This document shows, piece after piece, positions 35,358 through 43,909 of a stretch of DNA of 64,000 bases. The stretch is from NCBI GenBank assembly GCA_017466885.1, contig JAFTTH010000007.1:1-64000 (forward strand). Reading direction: 5' to 3'. Positions within the stretch are counted from its first letter, which is position 1. Each line of letters starts with the position of its first letter. The notes below the pieces were generated by a model that was given only the letters and a program-made list of their open reading frames with translations, ran no database searches and was not told where the DNA came from. A program made the position numbers and the translations under genes. The DNA is from Oscillospiraceae bacterium (GTDB lineage Bacteria > Bacillota > Clostridia > Oscillospirales > Ruminococcaceae).

Positions 35358-36518
35358 ATGCTGATCGTTAACGCGAAAATTTACACCATGGAGCAGGAAC
35401 TTGGCGTCATTGAGTCGGGCTACCTGCGGACGGAGGGCACCCGGATTGCCGAAATAGGCCCGATGTCCGGGCTGACGGCAGATCCCGCCGAAGAGGTGAT
35501 CGATGCCGCCGGTGCCTCTCTCTTCCCCGGATTTATTGACGCTCACTGCCATATTGGTATGTGGGAGGATTCTATTGGCTTTGAAGGGGATGACGGAAAC
35601 GAGGAAACGGATCCCTCCACTCCCCATCTCCGCGCTGTGGATGCCATCAACCCCTTGGACCGCTGCTTCCGGGAGGCGGCCGCCGCAGGAATCACCACCG
35701 TTATGACCGGGCCGGGAAGTGCCAACCCCATTGGGGGACAACTGCTGGCTATGAAAACCGTGGGCCGCCGGATCGACGATATGATCCTTCTGGCTCCTGC
35801 CGCCATTAAATTTGCCCTGGGTGAAAATCCCAAAACCGTTTATCACGGAAAAAACCAGGCTCCCATTACCCGGATGGCCACCGCCGCCATCATCCGGGAG
35901 CAACTGGTCAAGGCAGAGCGGTATCTCCAGGACTGCCGCCATGCCGATACGGATGAGGATACCGATCTGCCCGACCCCGATGCCAAATGTGAGGCCCTTC
36001 TTCCCCTTCTGCGGGGCGAGGTTCCGGCGCATTTCCACGCCCATCGCTCGGACGATATTTTCACCGCCATCCGGATTGCCAAGGAGTTTAACCTCAATTT
36101 TGCCATCGTTCATGGAACGGAGGGCTACCTGACTGAGGATATTTTGGCCAAGGAGGGTGTCGCTGTGATCAGCGGGCCCTTCCTGACCGATCGCAGTAAG
36201 CCGGAGCTCCGCAACCAAACGCCTCAGGCTCCCGGGATCCTTTCCCGCGGCGGGGTCATTACCGCCATCTGCACCGACCACCCTGTAATCCCCATCCAGT
36301 ATCTCCCCCTCTGTGCCGGCCTGGCTGTCCGGGAGGGAATGCCCTGGGAGGATGCGCTTGCGGCCATCACCATCGTTGCGGCGCAGATCTGCGGGATCGA
36401 CGAGCGGGTCGGCTCCCTCAAACCCGGCAAGGATGCGGACTTCCTGCTCTTTGAGGGCAACCCCCTGACTCTGGAAGCCAAACCCAAGCTTGTGGTGGTA
36501 AACGGCGCCCAAATCTGA
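35358..36518 (+). CDS. Amidohydrolase (imidazolonepropionase-like)
   Basis: 386 residues from the ATG at 35358. Metal sites: DAHCHIGMW (HxH), HFHAHRSDD, AIVHGTEG and the catalytic Asp in ICTDHPVIP. The C-terminal VGSLKPGKDADFLLFEGNPL is the usual composite beta-sandwich. Substrate unknown; no histidine-degradation genes are adjacent, so HutI itself is unlikely. Confidence 0.88.
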   Translation: MLIVNAKIYTMEQELGVIESGYLRTEGTRIAEIGPMSGLTADPAEEVIDAAGASLFPGFIDAHCHIGMWEDSIGFEGDDGNEETDPSTPHLRAVDAINPLDRCFREAAAAGITTVMTGPGSANPIGGQLLAMKTVGRRIDDMILLAPAAIKFALGENPKTVYHGKNQAPITRMATAAIIREQLVKAERYLQDCRHADTDEDTDLPDPDAKCEALLPLLRGEVPAHFHAHRSDDIFTAIRIAKEFNLNFAIVHGTEGYLTEDILAKEGVAVISGPFLTDRSKPELRNQTPQAPGILSRGGVITAICTDHPVIPIQYLPLCAGLAVREGMPWEDALAAITIVAAQICGIDERVGSLKPGKDADFLLFEGNPLTLEAKPKLVVVNGAQI

Positions 36519-36536
36519 CACAACCCCAAACGATAA

Positions 36537-36582
36537 AGGGACACCTTCCTGACCGACCGTCAGAAGGGTGTCCCTCTTTTTT
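36537..36582. terminator. Bidirectional terminator
   Basis: AGGGACACCTTC pairs with GAAGGGTGTCCCT (one bulge), T-run on the plus strand; shared by the amidohydrolase and the convergent phosphatase gene. Confidence 0.8.
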
Positions 36583-37046
36583 TACCAGCCTGTTCCCCGC
36601 TCTAACGCATCCGCCAGGGCGGTGCAACCGGCCAGGATATCCTCATAGGTTTTCTCGAAGTCCCCGGTATACCAGGGGTCATCCACATCTCGGGAAAGGC
36701 CGGCATATTCCATCATCAGCCGAATTTTGCACTCCGGATCGCCTCCCGAAATCCGCCGGAGATTGGATAGATTCCATTGATCCATCCCGATGATCCGGTC
36801 GTATTCCCCGTAATCCCGGCGGGTCATCTGCACCGCACGGCGGGATGAACAGGGAATCCCCTTTTTTCGCAGGATATTCCGTGTTCCGTAATGAATATCG
36901 TTCCCCAGCTCCTCGGTGCTGGTGGCCATAGAAGCAACCGCAAACCGATCCTCCAGCCCCCTCCGGCGCAACAACTCCTTCAACACAAATTCCGCCATAG
37001 GCGACCGACAGATATTGCCGTGGCAAACAAAGAGAATTTTGCGCAT
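36582..37046 (-). CDS. Low-molecular-weight protein tyrosine phosphatase
   Basis: 154 residues. P-loop CHGNICRSP (residues 9-17) has the nucleophile Cys and the Arg; the general acid lies in DPWYTGDF. Such enzymes often regulate tyrosine kinases in polysaccharide synthesis; no kinase is nearby. A 12-residue remnant of a second copy lies at 38182-38220. Confidence 0.92.
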   Translation of the reverse strand: MRKILFVCHGNICRSPMAEFVLKELLRRRGLEDRFAVASMATSTEELGNDIHYGTRNILRKKGIPCSSRRAVQMTRRDYGEYDRIIGMDQWNLSNLRRISGGDPECKIRLMMEYAGLSRDVDDPWYTGDFEKTYEDILAGCTALADALERGTGW

Positions 37047-37149
37047 AAGGTTTCCTCGTTTCTATATGTCATTGTGAGGGCGCTTGCGCCCGTGGCAATC
37101 TTTTGCTGGATGGGGGTATTATAGCATGGATTTCCAGGGATTGCAACTC

Positions 37150-37319
37150 AAAGGCCCCCTTGTGCAAAGGGCTGATTCCTCCGTCAGCGGGGGAAATGTC
37201 CGCGTAGCGGACAAAGGGGGCGCGGGCTCGGCAGAGTTGTCAGCTACGCTGACTGGGGGATTGACAATCCCTCCGTCTTGCCTTCGGCAATCCACCTCCC
37301 TTTACACAAGGGAGGCTTT
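37150..37319. repeat. MITE-like element with 22-bp imperfect terminal inverted repeats
   Basis: The ends 37150-37171 and 37298-37319 are inverted repeats (AAAGGCCCCCTTGTGCAAAG against AAAGCCTCCCTTGTGTAAAG). The 170-bp body has smaller palindromes and no coding potential. A related half-element lies at 62228-62280. It fills most of the 515-base gap between 37047 and 37561; the rest of that gap holds nothing I can name except the upstream region of the next gene. Confidence 0.65.
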
Positions 37320-37561
37320 TTCGTCGGCAAGAGTTACGCATCTATAGTAGATGACGAAAAAACGGCTTTTGAGCAGCGGAGCAAACACCGACAAAATGGG
37401 CATAAAAAATCCCGCTACCGTCATCATAGCTACTTTTACAGATATGGACGGGTAGCGGCGATTGAGGATTGATACGAAATTTCTTGATTTCTGTGTGTTG
37501 GCAGTATATAATTCAATTAGGCAACCAGTTTGATAAATAAAAATCGAAAGGAGTCCTATTG

Positions 37562-38002
37562 ATGAAAAAGATAATTTGCTTTACCTTGGTTCTATTTGCC
37601 CTCCTTGGCTGCTTAACCGCCTGTAATTTTACACAAAACATGTCAGGTGCGATAGCAGGAGAGGCAGAAGCTACTCCGAAAGTAGAGGAAATGATGGCAG
37701 CATTAGCTGATGATAACGCATCCGATGCCAAAGCCTTGCTACATCCCCAGGTTGCAGAAACATCCGATAATGCTATCGCCCAAATGAGTGCCTATCTGGC
37801 AGGAAAAAAAGCAAGCGCCATTGAATTGATAAGCATCAACGTCAATACCTCCACTGGCACTGCTGGTACAACCAGACAAGAGCGAGTAGGCTACCGAGTT
37901 ACGCTGAATGATGATGCTGTTATTTACATAAATGCAGTATATCTTTCCAACAATCAAGGCACTGGCTTCGCTTCATTCCAAATAGTTCTGGGTGTAGTTT
38001 AA
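37562..38002 (+). CDS. Small lipoprotein, unknown function
   Basis: 146 residues from the ATG at 37562 (AAAGGAG upstream). Lipoprotein signal ends GCLTAC. The mature part is a small alpha/beta domain: helices with VEEMMAALADDNASDAKALL, then strands ending in a hydrophobic beta segment, like DUF4878/NTF2-type secreted domains. More AT-rich than neighbours. Followed by its own terminator. Confidence 0.78.
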   Translation: MKKIICFTLVLFALLGCLTACNFTQNMSGAIAGEAEATPKVEEMMAALADDNASDAKALLHPQVAETSDNAIAQMSAYLAGKKASAIELISINVNTSTGTAGTTRQERVGYRVTLNDDAVIYINAVYLSNNQGTGFASFQIVLGVV

Positions 38003-38027
38003 AAGTATTAGGTATTGAAATGATAAA

Positions 38028-38062
38028 ACAGCCGCCTCCATCACAGAGGCGGCTGTGCTATT
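38028..38062 (+). terminator. Terminator of the small lipoprotein gene
   Basis: ACAGCCGCCTC pairs with GAGGCGGCTGT. The same stem sequence recurs at 38394-38421. Confidence 0.7.
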
Positions 38063-38181
38063 TGTGTCATGTTGGGGCAAAATGTGGTTATTTTGAAAAG
38101 TAGTATGCGAGTAGTACAAATGGCATAAACCCGTTGCAAAAGGTCGTATAGCATTGTATAGCTTGGTATGCCGTGCCTGGC

Positions 38182-38220
38182 TTAAATCTTCCCGTGGCAG
38201 ACGAACAAAATTTTTATCAT
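38182..38220 (-). pseudogene. Remnant of a second LMW protein tyrosine phosphatase
   Basis: MIKILFVCHGKI then a stop codon: 10 of 12 residues match the start of the intact phosphatase (36582-37046), including the P-loop Cys. Nothing more of the gene follows. A GAGGATGGG ribosome-binding-like site is retained. The rest of the gap 38003-38449 has two similar stem-loops and no gene I can support. Confidence 0.65.
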
Positions 38221-38393
38221 AACCCATCCTCGCTCTTTCGGCACCATTCCGCATCGGCACGGCGCCCTCTGAATCGCACAGAGTATTATACCATATCTCC
38301 CGCCGGGAGTAAACCCCGCCCTCCCGGCTTGCCCCGAAACCTTAACTGACCTTACAACGCCGGAAACACCAACTGATGGCCACAACACAGAAT

Positions 38394-38421
38394 CAGCCGC
38401 CTCCGTTATTGGGGGCGGCTG
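38394..38421 (-). terminator. Stem-loop downstream of the DUF188 gene
   Basis: CAGCCGCCTCC / GGGGGCGGCTG with a 6-base loop; no clear T-run, so termination is weakly supported. Confidence 0.35.
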
Positions 38422-38449
38422 TGTTGCTCCTATCGCGGTTTTTCCGGGT

Positions 38450-38893
38450 TTATTTTACGATCCGGTTCAGGATCGCCTCCAATGCGGCGGCAAAACGGGC
38501 ATCATCCTCCGGGGTTCTGGCCCGGGGGCCCTTCCAATGATGCTTGGCTGATGCCCGGAGCTTTTTGGCTGTGTGGCGCTCGGCCAGCAGGCCGTCAATA
38601 TTGGCGGCGGTATACTCCATCCCGCTTTGGTGCAGGGCATAACCGCCCTTCCCCAGCACCATCGCCGCCACGCCGTAATCCTGGGTGATGACAAGATCTC
38701 CCCGCTGGCAACGGTTCACCAGGGCAAAGTCGGCGGCATCCGCCCCCTTCCCCACCGTCACGACCTCTCCTGCAAACTCCGAAAAAACGTGGCTGGTATC
38801 GCAAAACAAAACCAGCGGAATCTGATACCGGAGCGCCATCCGCTCTGCAATCCGCACAACCGGGCAACCGTCTCCATCAATCAGAAGCTTCAT
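38450..38893 (-). CDS. DUF188 (YaiI/YqxD) family protein
   Basis: 147 residues from the ATG at 38893, overlapping the LacI gene stop (ATGA). LIDGDGCPVV at the start, CDTSHVF and LVITQDYGVAAMVL are family hallmarks; related to PIN-type nuclease folds. Function unproven. Translationally coupled to the LacI regulator. Confidence 0.9.
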   Translation of the reverse strand: MKLLIDGDGCPVVRIAERMALRYQIPLVLFCDTSHVFSEFAGEVVTVGKGADAADFALVNRCQRGDLVITQDYGVAAMVLGKGGYALHQSGMEYTAANIDGLLAERHTAKKLRASAKHHWKGPRARTPEDDARFAAALEAILNRIVK

Positions 38894-39882
38894 TCCGTCT
38901 GCTCCCTCCCGACGGTGGAGGAGCGGATCATCAGCTCTGTTCCAAACCGGGAGCAGGCTGCGGGTTTTCCGTCCATCCGGTCCACTAAAAGCCGGCAAGC
39001 CTCCCCGCAAATCTCCTCCATCTGCAGCGCCGCAGAGGTCAGAGAGGGGGTCAGGATCCGCGCAATCAAAATGTTATCAAAGCCGGTTACAGCGATCTCC
39101 TCCGGCACCTTCACACCGTGATCCAAAAGCATCCGCAAACAGCCCGCCGCAATAATGTCGTTTTCGCAAACAATTCCGTCAGGGAACTGTCCCCGGCGGA
39201 TCATCTCCTCAGCCGCCGCGGTTCCGCCCTGGAAACTGGAGGGGCCTTCAAAAATATCCTCCGGACGGAGAACGATTCCCATTTCGCCGGCCGCCTCCGC
39301 AAAGCCCTTCCGTTTCAGGGTAGAAAGGTAGCAGTCCTCGCTCCCGCCCACGTAGGCCAACCGCTTTTTGCCGCACTGACCCAGATGACGGGTCGCGGCA
39401 CGGGCACCGCCCTCAATATCCACCAGCACATAGGAAAGATCACCCGCCGGCGGAACACCGCAGATGGAGACCACCGGAAGCTTCCCGCCCGTCAGCCGGG
39501 CAACGCGATCCGCCGTTTCGCCGTCATCCACCAGACAGATAATCACACCGTCCACCCCCGCAAAGTCGGCAGGCTCGGCGGGTTTTGCATCGGTCGTTTG
39601 GAGAACGGTGGTATACCCCTGGCGGGATAATGCCAGACGGATATATTCAAATGCCTCCGCGAAAAAGGGGTTTCGAATGCTCTCGGTAATGGCTTTGACT
39701 GTATAGCTCCGCTTGGTGCGGAGAGACTGCGCCGCCACAGAAGGAATGTAATTCAGCTCCGCAATGGCCGCCTCGATCCGCTCCCGGGAGGAGGGAAGAA
39801 CGCTCTCCGGATTTTTCAGATATTTGGAAACGCAGGCAACCGAAAGACCGGCCTTTGCCGCAACACCTTTGATATTCGCCAT
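38890..39882 (-). CDS. LacI-family transcriptional regulator
   Basis: 330 residues from the ATG at 39882 (GAGG upstream; open frame to 39942). The HTH reads NIKGVAAKAGLSVACVSKYL and the hinge SVAAQSLRTKRSYTVKAI. The periplasmic-binding-like sensor domain follows (TGFDNILIARILTPSLTSAAL). The ligand is presumably a sugar. No sugar genes adjoin it, so the target regulon is elsewhere or includes itself. Confidence 0.9.
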   Translation of the reverse strand: MANIKGVAAKAGLSVACVSKYLKNPESVLPSSRERIEAAIAELNYIPSVAAQSLRTKRSYTVKAITESIRNPFFAEAFEYIRLALSRQGYTTVLQTTDAKPAEPADFAGVDGVIICLVDDGETADRVARLTGGKLPVVSICGVPPAGDLSYVLVDIEGGARAATRHLGQCGKKRLAYVGGSEDCYLSTLKRKGFAEAAGEMGIVLRPEDIFEGPSSFQGGTAAAEEMIRRGQFPDGIVCENDIIAAGCLRMLLDHGVKVPEEIAVTGFDNILIARILTPSLTSAALQMEEICGEACRLLVDRMDGKPAACSRFGTELMIRSSTVGREQTE

Positions 39883-40038
39883 CTGTCTACCTCGCTGGAA
39901 TTTTGATGATAATAGTGTAACATTTTGCCGGGGATTCGTCAACTCTCCGGCCGCTCTTTTCCCTTTGTTTCGGCCATTTTCCGGGGAGATTCCTCTGTTT
40001 CCTTTTTCCGGTCAACAAAATAAAAAAGAGAAAAAGGG

Positions 40039-40066
40039 TTGCTTTTTCCGGATTTTTGAGTATAAT
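40039..40066 (+). promoter_or_regulatory. Promoter of the first M23 gene
   Basis: TTGCTT, 16 bases, TATAAT. The same arrangement precedes the second copy. Confidence 0.65.
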
Positions 40067-40072
40067 ATGGTT

Positions 40073-40120
40073 TGTAACTGTTTGTTACCGTTTTGTAACC
40101 TTTTGTAACCAATTTGTAAT
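40073..40120 (+). promoter_or_regulatory. Five TGTWAY repeats: OmpR-type (WalR/PhoP-like) operator
   Basis: TGTAAC (40073), TGTTAC (40083), TGTAAC (40094), TGTAAC (40104) and TGTAAT (40115): spacings 10, 11, 10, 11, one helical turn each. The array starts at the inferred transcription start, a repressor-like position. Consensus as for WalR (TGTWAH-N5-TGTWAH). Confidence 0.65.
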
Positions 40121-40157
40121 AATCAGGATGATTTCATCCACAGAAAGGAGCGATTTG

Positions 40158-41810
40158 ATGTTTTCCAAAAAATTCGGAGAAGCCCGCAAACCAGCGGAAA
40201 AGTCTGAAAAAGGGAGAACAGCTCAACGCGAAAAAACAAAAACGTTATCTTCATTTTTCAAACAAGTCCAAAGCCTCTCCACCCGATTTTGTTTTGCCGC
40301 CGGAGAGGCAGTCATCACTCTTTTCTCCCAAATTTTCCGGAGACTGGGGCGGTGGCTGCGATCCGTTCCGGCCGGGACAGCACATTTTTGCCGCAGATTT
40401 TTCTCCGGTGTGGGGCGGTTTTTCCTCCGGCGGGGACACACCATCCTCAATTACGTTCTTCCGGTGGCCGGACTTTTTCTTTTTCTGGGTGTGACCCAGC
40501 ATTTTATGGGGCTGACCTTCGGCCTTGCGGTGGAATACCGGGGAAAAACCATCGGGTACGTGCAGGATGAGGAGGTTGTTTGCTCTGCCCAGCAGATGCT
40601 CCGGGAGCAGATCGTTTACGGTGCCGGGCAGGAAGAGATCGCCATTGAGCCCACCTGGACCGTCACTTTGGTGGAAAAAGATCGGCTTTCCGATGCCGAC
40701 GATGTCTGCAGTCAGTTGATCGAGGCCTCCCGGCAGGTGATTCAGCCGGCCTTCGGGCTGACCGTCAAGGGGGAATTTCTGGGCGCTGTCACCGACGGGG
40801 AAATACTGACCCGCACGCTGGACGGTCTTTTGGAGGCTTATCGGGAGGCATATGATTTCGAAACCGTCTCCTTTATCGATGAGGTGGAGGTCAAAGAGGG
40901 ACTTTATCCGGTGGACGATATTCTTCCGGTTCAGGAGCTGACGGCGCTGGTCACCTCAGAGGTATCTGCGCAGATCTCTTACACCGTAAAGGCCGGCGAT
41001 GCTCCTTATACCGTTGCCCGGGAATTTGGCATTACTTTAGAGGAGCTTTATGCCAATAATCCCATCATTGACAACGGTAACCGCTTTCTGCCGGGGGATG
41101 TGCTGCTGATTGCCGGTGCAGAGCCCTTCCTTTCCATTCAGGGCACCCGCACCGAGATTCACACCGAAGCAATTCCCTACCCGGTGGAGAAGGTTTCCAC
41201 CTCCTCCCTCTATCAGGGGCAGACCCAGATCAAAAAGGCCGGTGTGAAGGGGGAGCAGGAGGTAACCTATTCCGTCACCTACCGGAATGATACCGTCGCA
41301 GAAAAAACTGCCCTTTCCACAACGGTCATCCGGGAACCGACCACGCAGATTCTTTGGGTGGGAACAAAAAAGGTTCCCCAGTCCGTTTCCACCATCACCC
41401 CCTCCACCGGAAACGGAAAGATCGGGGATCTGACCTTTCTTTGGCCGGTGGACGGCGGCTACTACTCCCGGGGCTGGGCCAGTTACCATAAAGCCATTGA
41501 TATTGCCGCGCCTCTCAACACCCCTCTCCGCGCCGCGGCAGACGGCGTTGTGGTCTCGGCCTACACCAGCGGCTGGAACACCGGCTACGGCCGATACGTT
41601 AAAATCGACCACGGCAACGGTGTTTGCACCCTTTACGCCCATTGCAACGTCCTGAAGGTTACTGTGGGACAGCAGGTAAAGCAGGGAGACCTGATTGCTC
41701 TGGTGGGCGATACCGGAAATTCCTCCGGCACCCACGTGCATTTTGAGATCCAGGTCAATGGCAACCGGATTGATCCCGAGCCTTATATTGGCAGATATTG
41801 TAACCGTTAA
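40158..41810 (+). CDS. Membrane-bound LysM-G5-M23 cell-wall endopeptidase 1
   Basis: 550 residues from the ATG at 40158 (AAAGGAG). The N-terminal part is basic and cytoplasmic, and a membrane helix spans about 95-122 (YVLPVAGLFLFLG). A LysM domain (about 273-318, YTVKAGDAPYTVAREFGI) is followed by a G5 domain (about 325-400). The LytM/M23 peptidase domain has zinc ligands in HKAIDIAAP (H444, D448) and HVHFE. All catalytic residues are present, so it should cut peptidoglycan cross-bridges. Tandem paralog of the next gene. Confidence 0.92.
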   Translation: MFSKKFGEARKPAEKSEKGRTAQREKTKTLSSFFKQVQSLSTRFCFAAGEAVITLFSQIFRRLGRWLRSVPAGTAHFCRRFFSGVGRFFLRRGHTILNYVLPVAGLFLFLGVTQHFMGLTFGLAVEYRGKTIGYVQDEEVVCSAQQMLREQIVYGAGQEEIAIEPTWTVTLVEKDRLSDADDVCSQLIEASRQVIQPAFGLTVKGEFLGAVTDGEILTRTLDGLLEAYREAYDFETVSFIDEVEVKEGLYPVDDILPVQELTALVTSEVSAQISYTVKAGDAPYTVAREFGITLEELYANNPIIDNGNRFLPGDVLLIAGAEPFLSIQGTRTEIHTEAIPYPVEKVSTSSLYQGQTQIKKAGVKGEQEVTYSVTYRNDTVAEKTALSTTVIREPTTQILWVGTKKVPQSVSTITPSTGNGKIGDLTFLWPVDGGYYSRGWASYHKAIDIAAPLNTPLRAAADGVVVSAYTSGWNTGYGRYVKIDHGNGVCTLYAHCNVLKVTVGQQVKQGDLIALVGDTGNSSGTHVHFEIQVNGNRIDPEPYIGRYCNR

Positions 41811-41917
41811 GGGGTGTTTGCGGGAAAAAACAGCAGAATTCTAACGCTATTCTTCTGAAAAATCCCTTCTTTTCCTCTGGAAAATATCTCCAAACGGCCT
41901 GAAATCGTAAAAAAGGG

Positions 41918-41945
41918 TTGCATTTTCCGGATTTCCGTGTATAAT
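41918..41945 (+). promoter_or_regulatory. Promoter of the second M23 gene
   Basis: TTGCAT, 16 bases, TATAAT. Confidence 0.65.
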
Positions 41946-41951
41946 ATGCTT

Positions 41952-41999
41952 TGTAACCGTTTGTTACCGTTTTGTAATAATTTGATACCAATTTGTAAC
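41952..41999 (+). promoter_or_regulatory. Second five-unit OmpR-type operator
   Basis: TGTAAC (41952), TGTTAC (41962), TGTAAT (41973), TGATAC (41983), TGTAAC (41994): spacings 10, 11, 10, 11 and the same distance from the -10 as in the first copy. The fourth unit is degenerate. Confidence 0.65.
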
Positions 42000-42014
42000 G
42001 AAAGGAGCGATTCG

Positions 42015-43853
42015 ATGTTTCCCGAAGAATTCGGAGAAGCCCGCGACGAGGCAGTTGAGGCCGCCGAAACCGCGGAAAAGTCTGAACATGGGATAACAGC
42101 TGAAAGCGCCGTCATAAACAAAAATCAGGAACGTTTCAATCAATGCAAAAAAGCTTTCATCCGTTTTCAATGCGCCACCGGTGAGGAGACCATTGGGTTT
42201 GTTTCTTTGGTTGGCCGTCTTTGTATTAAGACGATCCGTCGCATCCCCACCCGCTTTTTTGACCGGATCAAGAAATTCGGTCGATCGATCTTGACATTTT
42301 TCCGCCGGCGGTATGACCGCGCAGTCGGTCGTGTTCTGAAGTTCCGCACAATGCTCGTCCGGGGTGTTCACCGGTTTGGCGAGCGGGTCCGAGAAGGGTT
42401 TGGCAAAAACCTCTTCGCCGGGCTGGGATCGGTTTTTTATTGCTTATTCCGGTCGGTGCAGTTCTTCTGCAGATATCTTGCAACCCTGTTCAACTATACC
42501 GTTCCGGTCGCCGGCCTGTGTCTGCTTTTGGCGGTGGTCAACCATTATATGGGGCTGACCTTTGGCCTTGCGGTGGAATATGAAGGAAAAACCATTGGTT
42601 ATGTCAGCAATGAAAATGTCGTCTTCTCTGCTCAGCAGATGATGCAGGAGCGGATCGTTTACGGAGACGGCGAGGAGCATATCACCGTTGATCCCACCTT
42701 TACCATCACCGTTGTGGATCAAAATAAACTGGCGGACGCCAACGATGTCTGCAACGAAATGATCGCCATTTCGGGCGGTGTGATCGAAGAAGCCTGGGGG
42801 CTTTATATTAACGATGAATTCATGGGTGCAACGGTGGAGGGCCAGGCCCTGACTGACACTTTGGACACTCTGCTGGCTGACTACCAGAAAAAGTATGGCT
42901 TTGAGACCGTTTCCTTTGTGGATACAGTGGAGATCAAGGAAGGTCTTTACCCCATTAACGGTGTTGTGGAGCTTTCCAAGCTGACCGATCTGGTCACCTC
43001 GGATGTTGCCTCCCAGATCACCTACACTGTTCAGCTGGGAGATGCTCCTTATAATGTTGCCAAGGAGTTTGGCATCACCCTTGAGGAGCTTTACGCCAAC
43101 AACCCCGGTATGGATAACGGCAACCGCTTTATCCCGGGAGATGTTCTGATGATCGCCGGTGCCAAGCCCTATCTTTCCATTCAGGGCACCCGCACCGAAA
43201 CCTTTAAGGAGTCGGTCGCTTTCTCGGTTGAGAAGACCAACACCTCCTCCCTCTATCAGGGGCAGACGCAGATCAAAAAGGCCGGCAAAAACGGTGAAAA
43301 CGAAGTGACCTATATCGTCACCTATATTGATGAAACGGTGCAGAGCAAGCAGGCCATTGCCACCAAGGTCATCAAAAAGCCGGTTGCACAGATTCTCCTT
43401 GTAGGAACCAAAAAGGTTCCCAACTCCGTTTCCTCCATCAAGCCCTCCTCCGGAAACGGAAAGATCGGAAATCTGACCTTTATGTGGCCGGTGGACGGCG
43501 GATACTACTCCAGAGGCTGGAAGTATTACCACAAGGCGATGGATATTGCCGCCCCGATGAATACCCCCCTTCGCGCTTCGGCGGACGGAATTGTGGTTTC
43601 GGCCTTCACCAGCGGCTGGAACACCGGGTACGGACGGTACGTTAAAATCGATCACGGCAACGGCGTATGCACTCTTTACGCTCACTGCAACACTCTGAAG
43701 GTTAAGGTTGGCCAAAAGGTCAAGAAGGGCGATTTGATTGCGCTAATGGGTTCTACCGGTAACTCCACCGGAAGCCACGTTCACTTTGAGATTCAGGTCA
43801 ACGGCAACCGCATTGATCCCGAGCCCTATATCGGCCGGTATTATAACAGATAA
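42015..43853 (+). CDS. Membrane-bound LysM-G5-M23 cell-wall endopeptidase 2
   Basis: 612 residues from the ATG at 42015. Same order as copy 1: a longer basic cytoplasmic N-terminus (about 155 residues, Arg-rich), membrane helix (YTVPVAGLCLLLAVVNHY), LysM near 335-380, G5, then M23 with HKAMDIAAP and HVHFE. It differs from copy 1 mainly before the membrane helix, while the extracellular part is strongly conserved. Likely peptidoglycan DD-endopeptidase under the same control. Confidence 0.92.
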   Translation: MFPEEFGEARDEAVEAAETAEKSEHGITAESAVINKNQERFNQCKKAFIRFQCATGEETIGFVSLVGRLCIKTIRRIPTRFFDRIKKFGRSILTFFRRRYDRAVGRVLKFRTMLVRGVHRFGERVREGFGKNLFAGLGSVFYCLFRSVQFFCRYLATLFNYTVPVAGLCLLLAVVNHYMGLTFGLAVEYEGKTIGYVSNENVVFSAQQMMQERIVYGDGEEHITVDPTFTITVVDQNKLADANDVCNEMIAISGGVIEEAWGLYINDEFMGATVEGQALTDTLDTLLADYQKKYGFETVSFVDTVEIKEGLYPINGVVELSKLTDLVTSDVASQITYTVQLGDAPYNVAKEFGITLEELYANNPGMDNGNRFIPGDVLMIAGAKPYLSIQGTRTETFKESVAFSVEKTNTSSLYQGQTQIKKAGKNGENEVTYIVTYIDETVQSKQAIATKVIKKPVAQILLVGTKKVPNSVSSIKPSSGNGKIGNLTFMWPVDGGYYSRGWKYYHKAMDIAAPMNTPLRASADGIVVSAFTSGWNTGYGRYVKIDHGNGVCTLYAHCNTLKVKVGQKVKKGDLIALMGSTGNSTGSHVHFEIQVNGNRIDPEPYIGRYYNR

Positions 43854-43855
43854 AA

Positions 43856-43903
43856 AACTACCCGAAGAAGAGCATCTCACTCTTTTTCGGGTAGTTATTT
43901 TTT
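43856..43903. terminator. Bidirectional terminator
   Basis: AACTACCCGAAGAAGAG pairs with CTCTTTTTCGGGTAGTT (wobbles), then a T-run; shared with convergent prmA. Confidence 0.88.
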
Positions 43904-43909
43904 ACTCGC

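Noticed and set aside
42444-43715. 423-aa minus-strand frame opposite the second M23 gene
   Set aside because: The plus strand encodes complete LysM, G5 and M23 motifs; the antisense frame is explained by codon composition.
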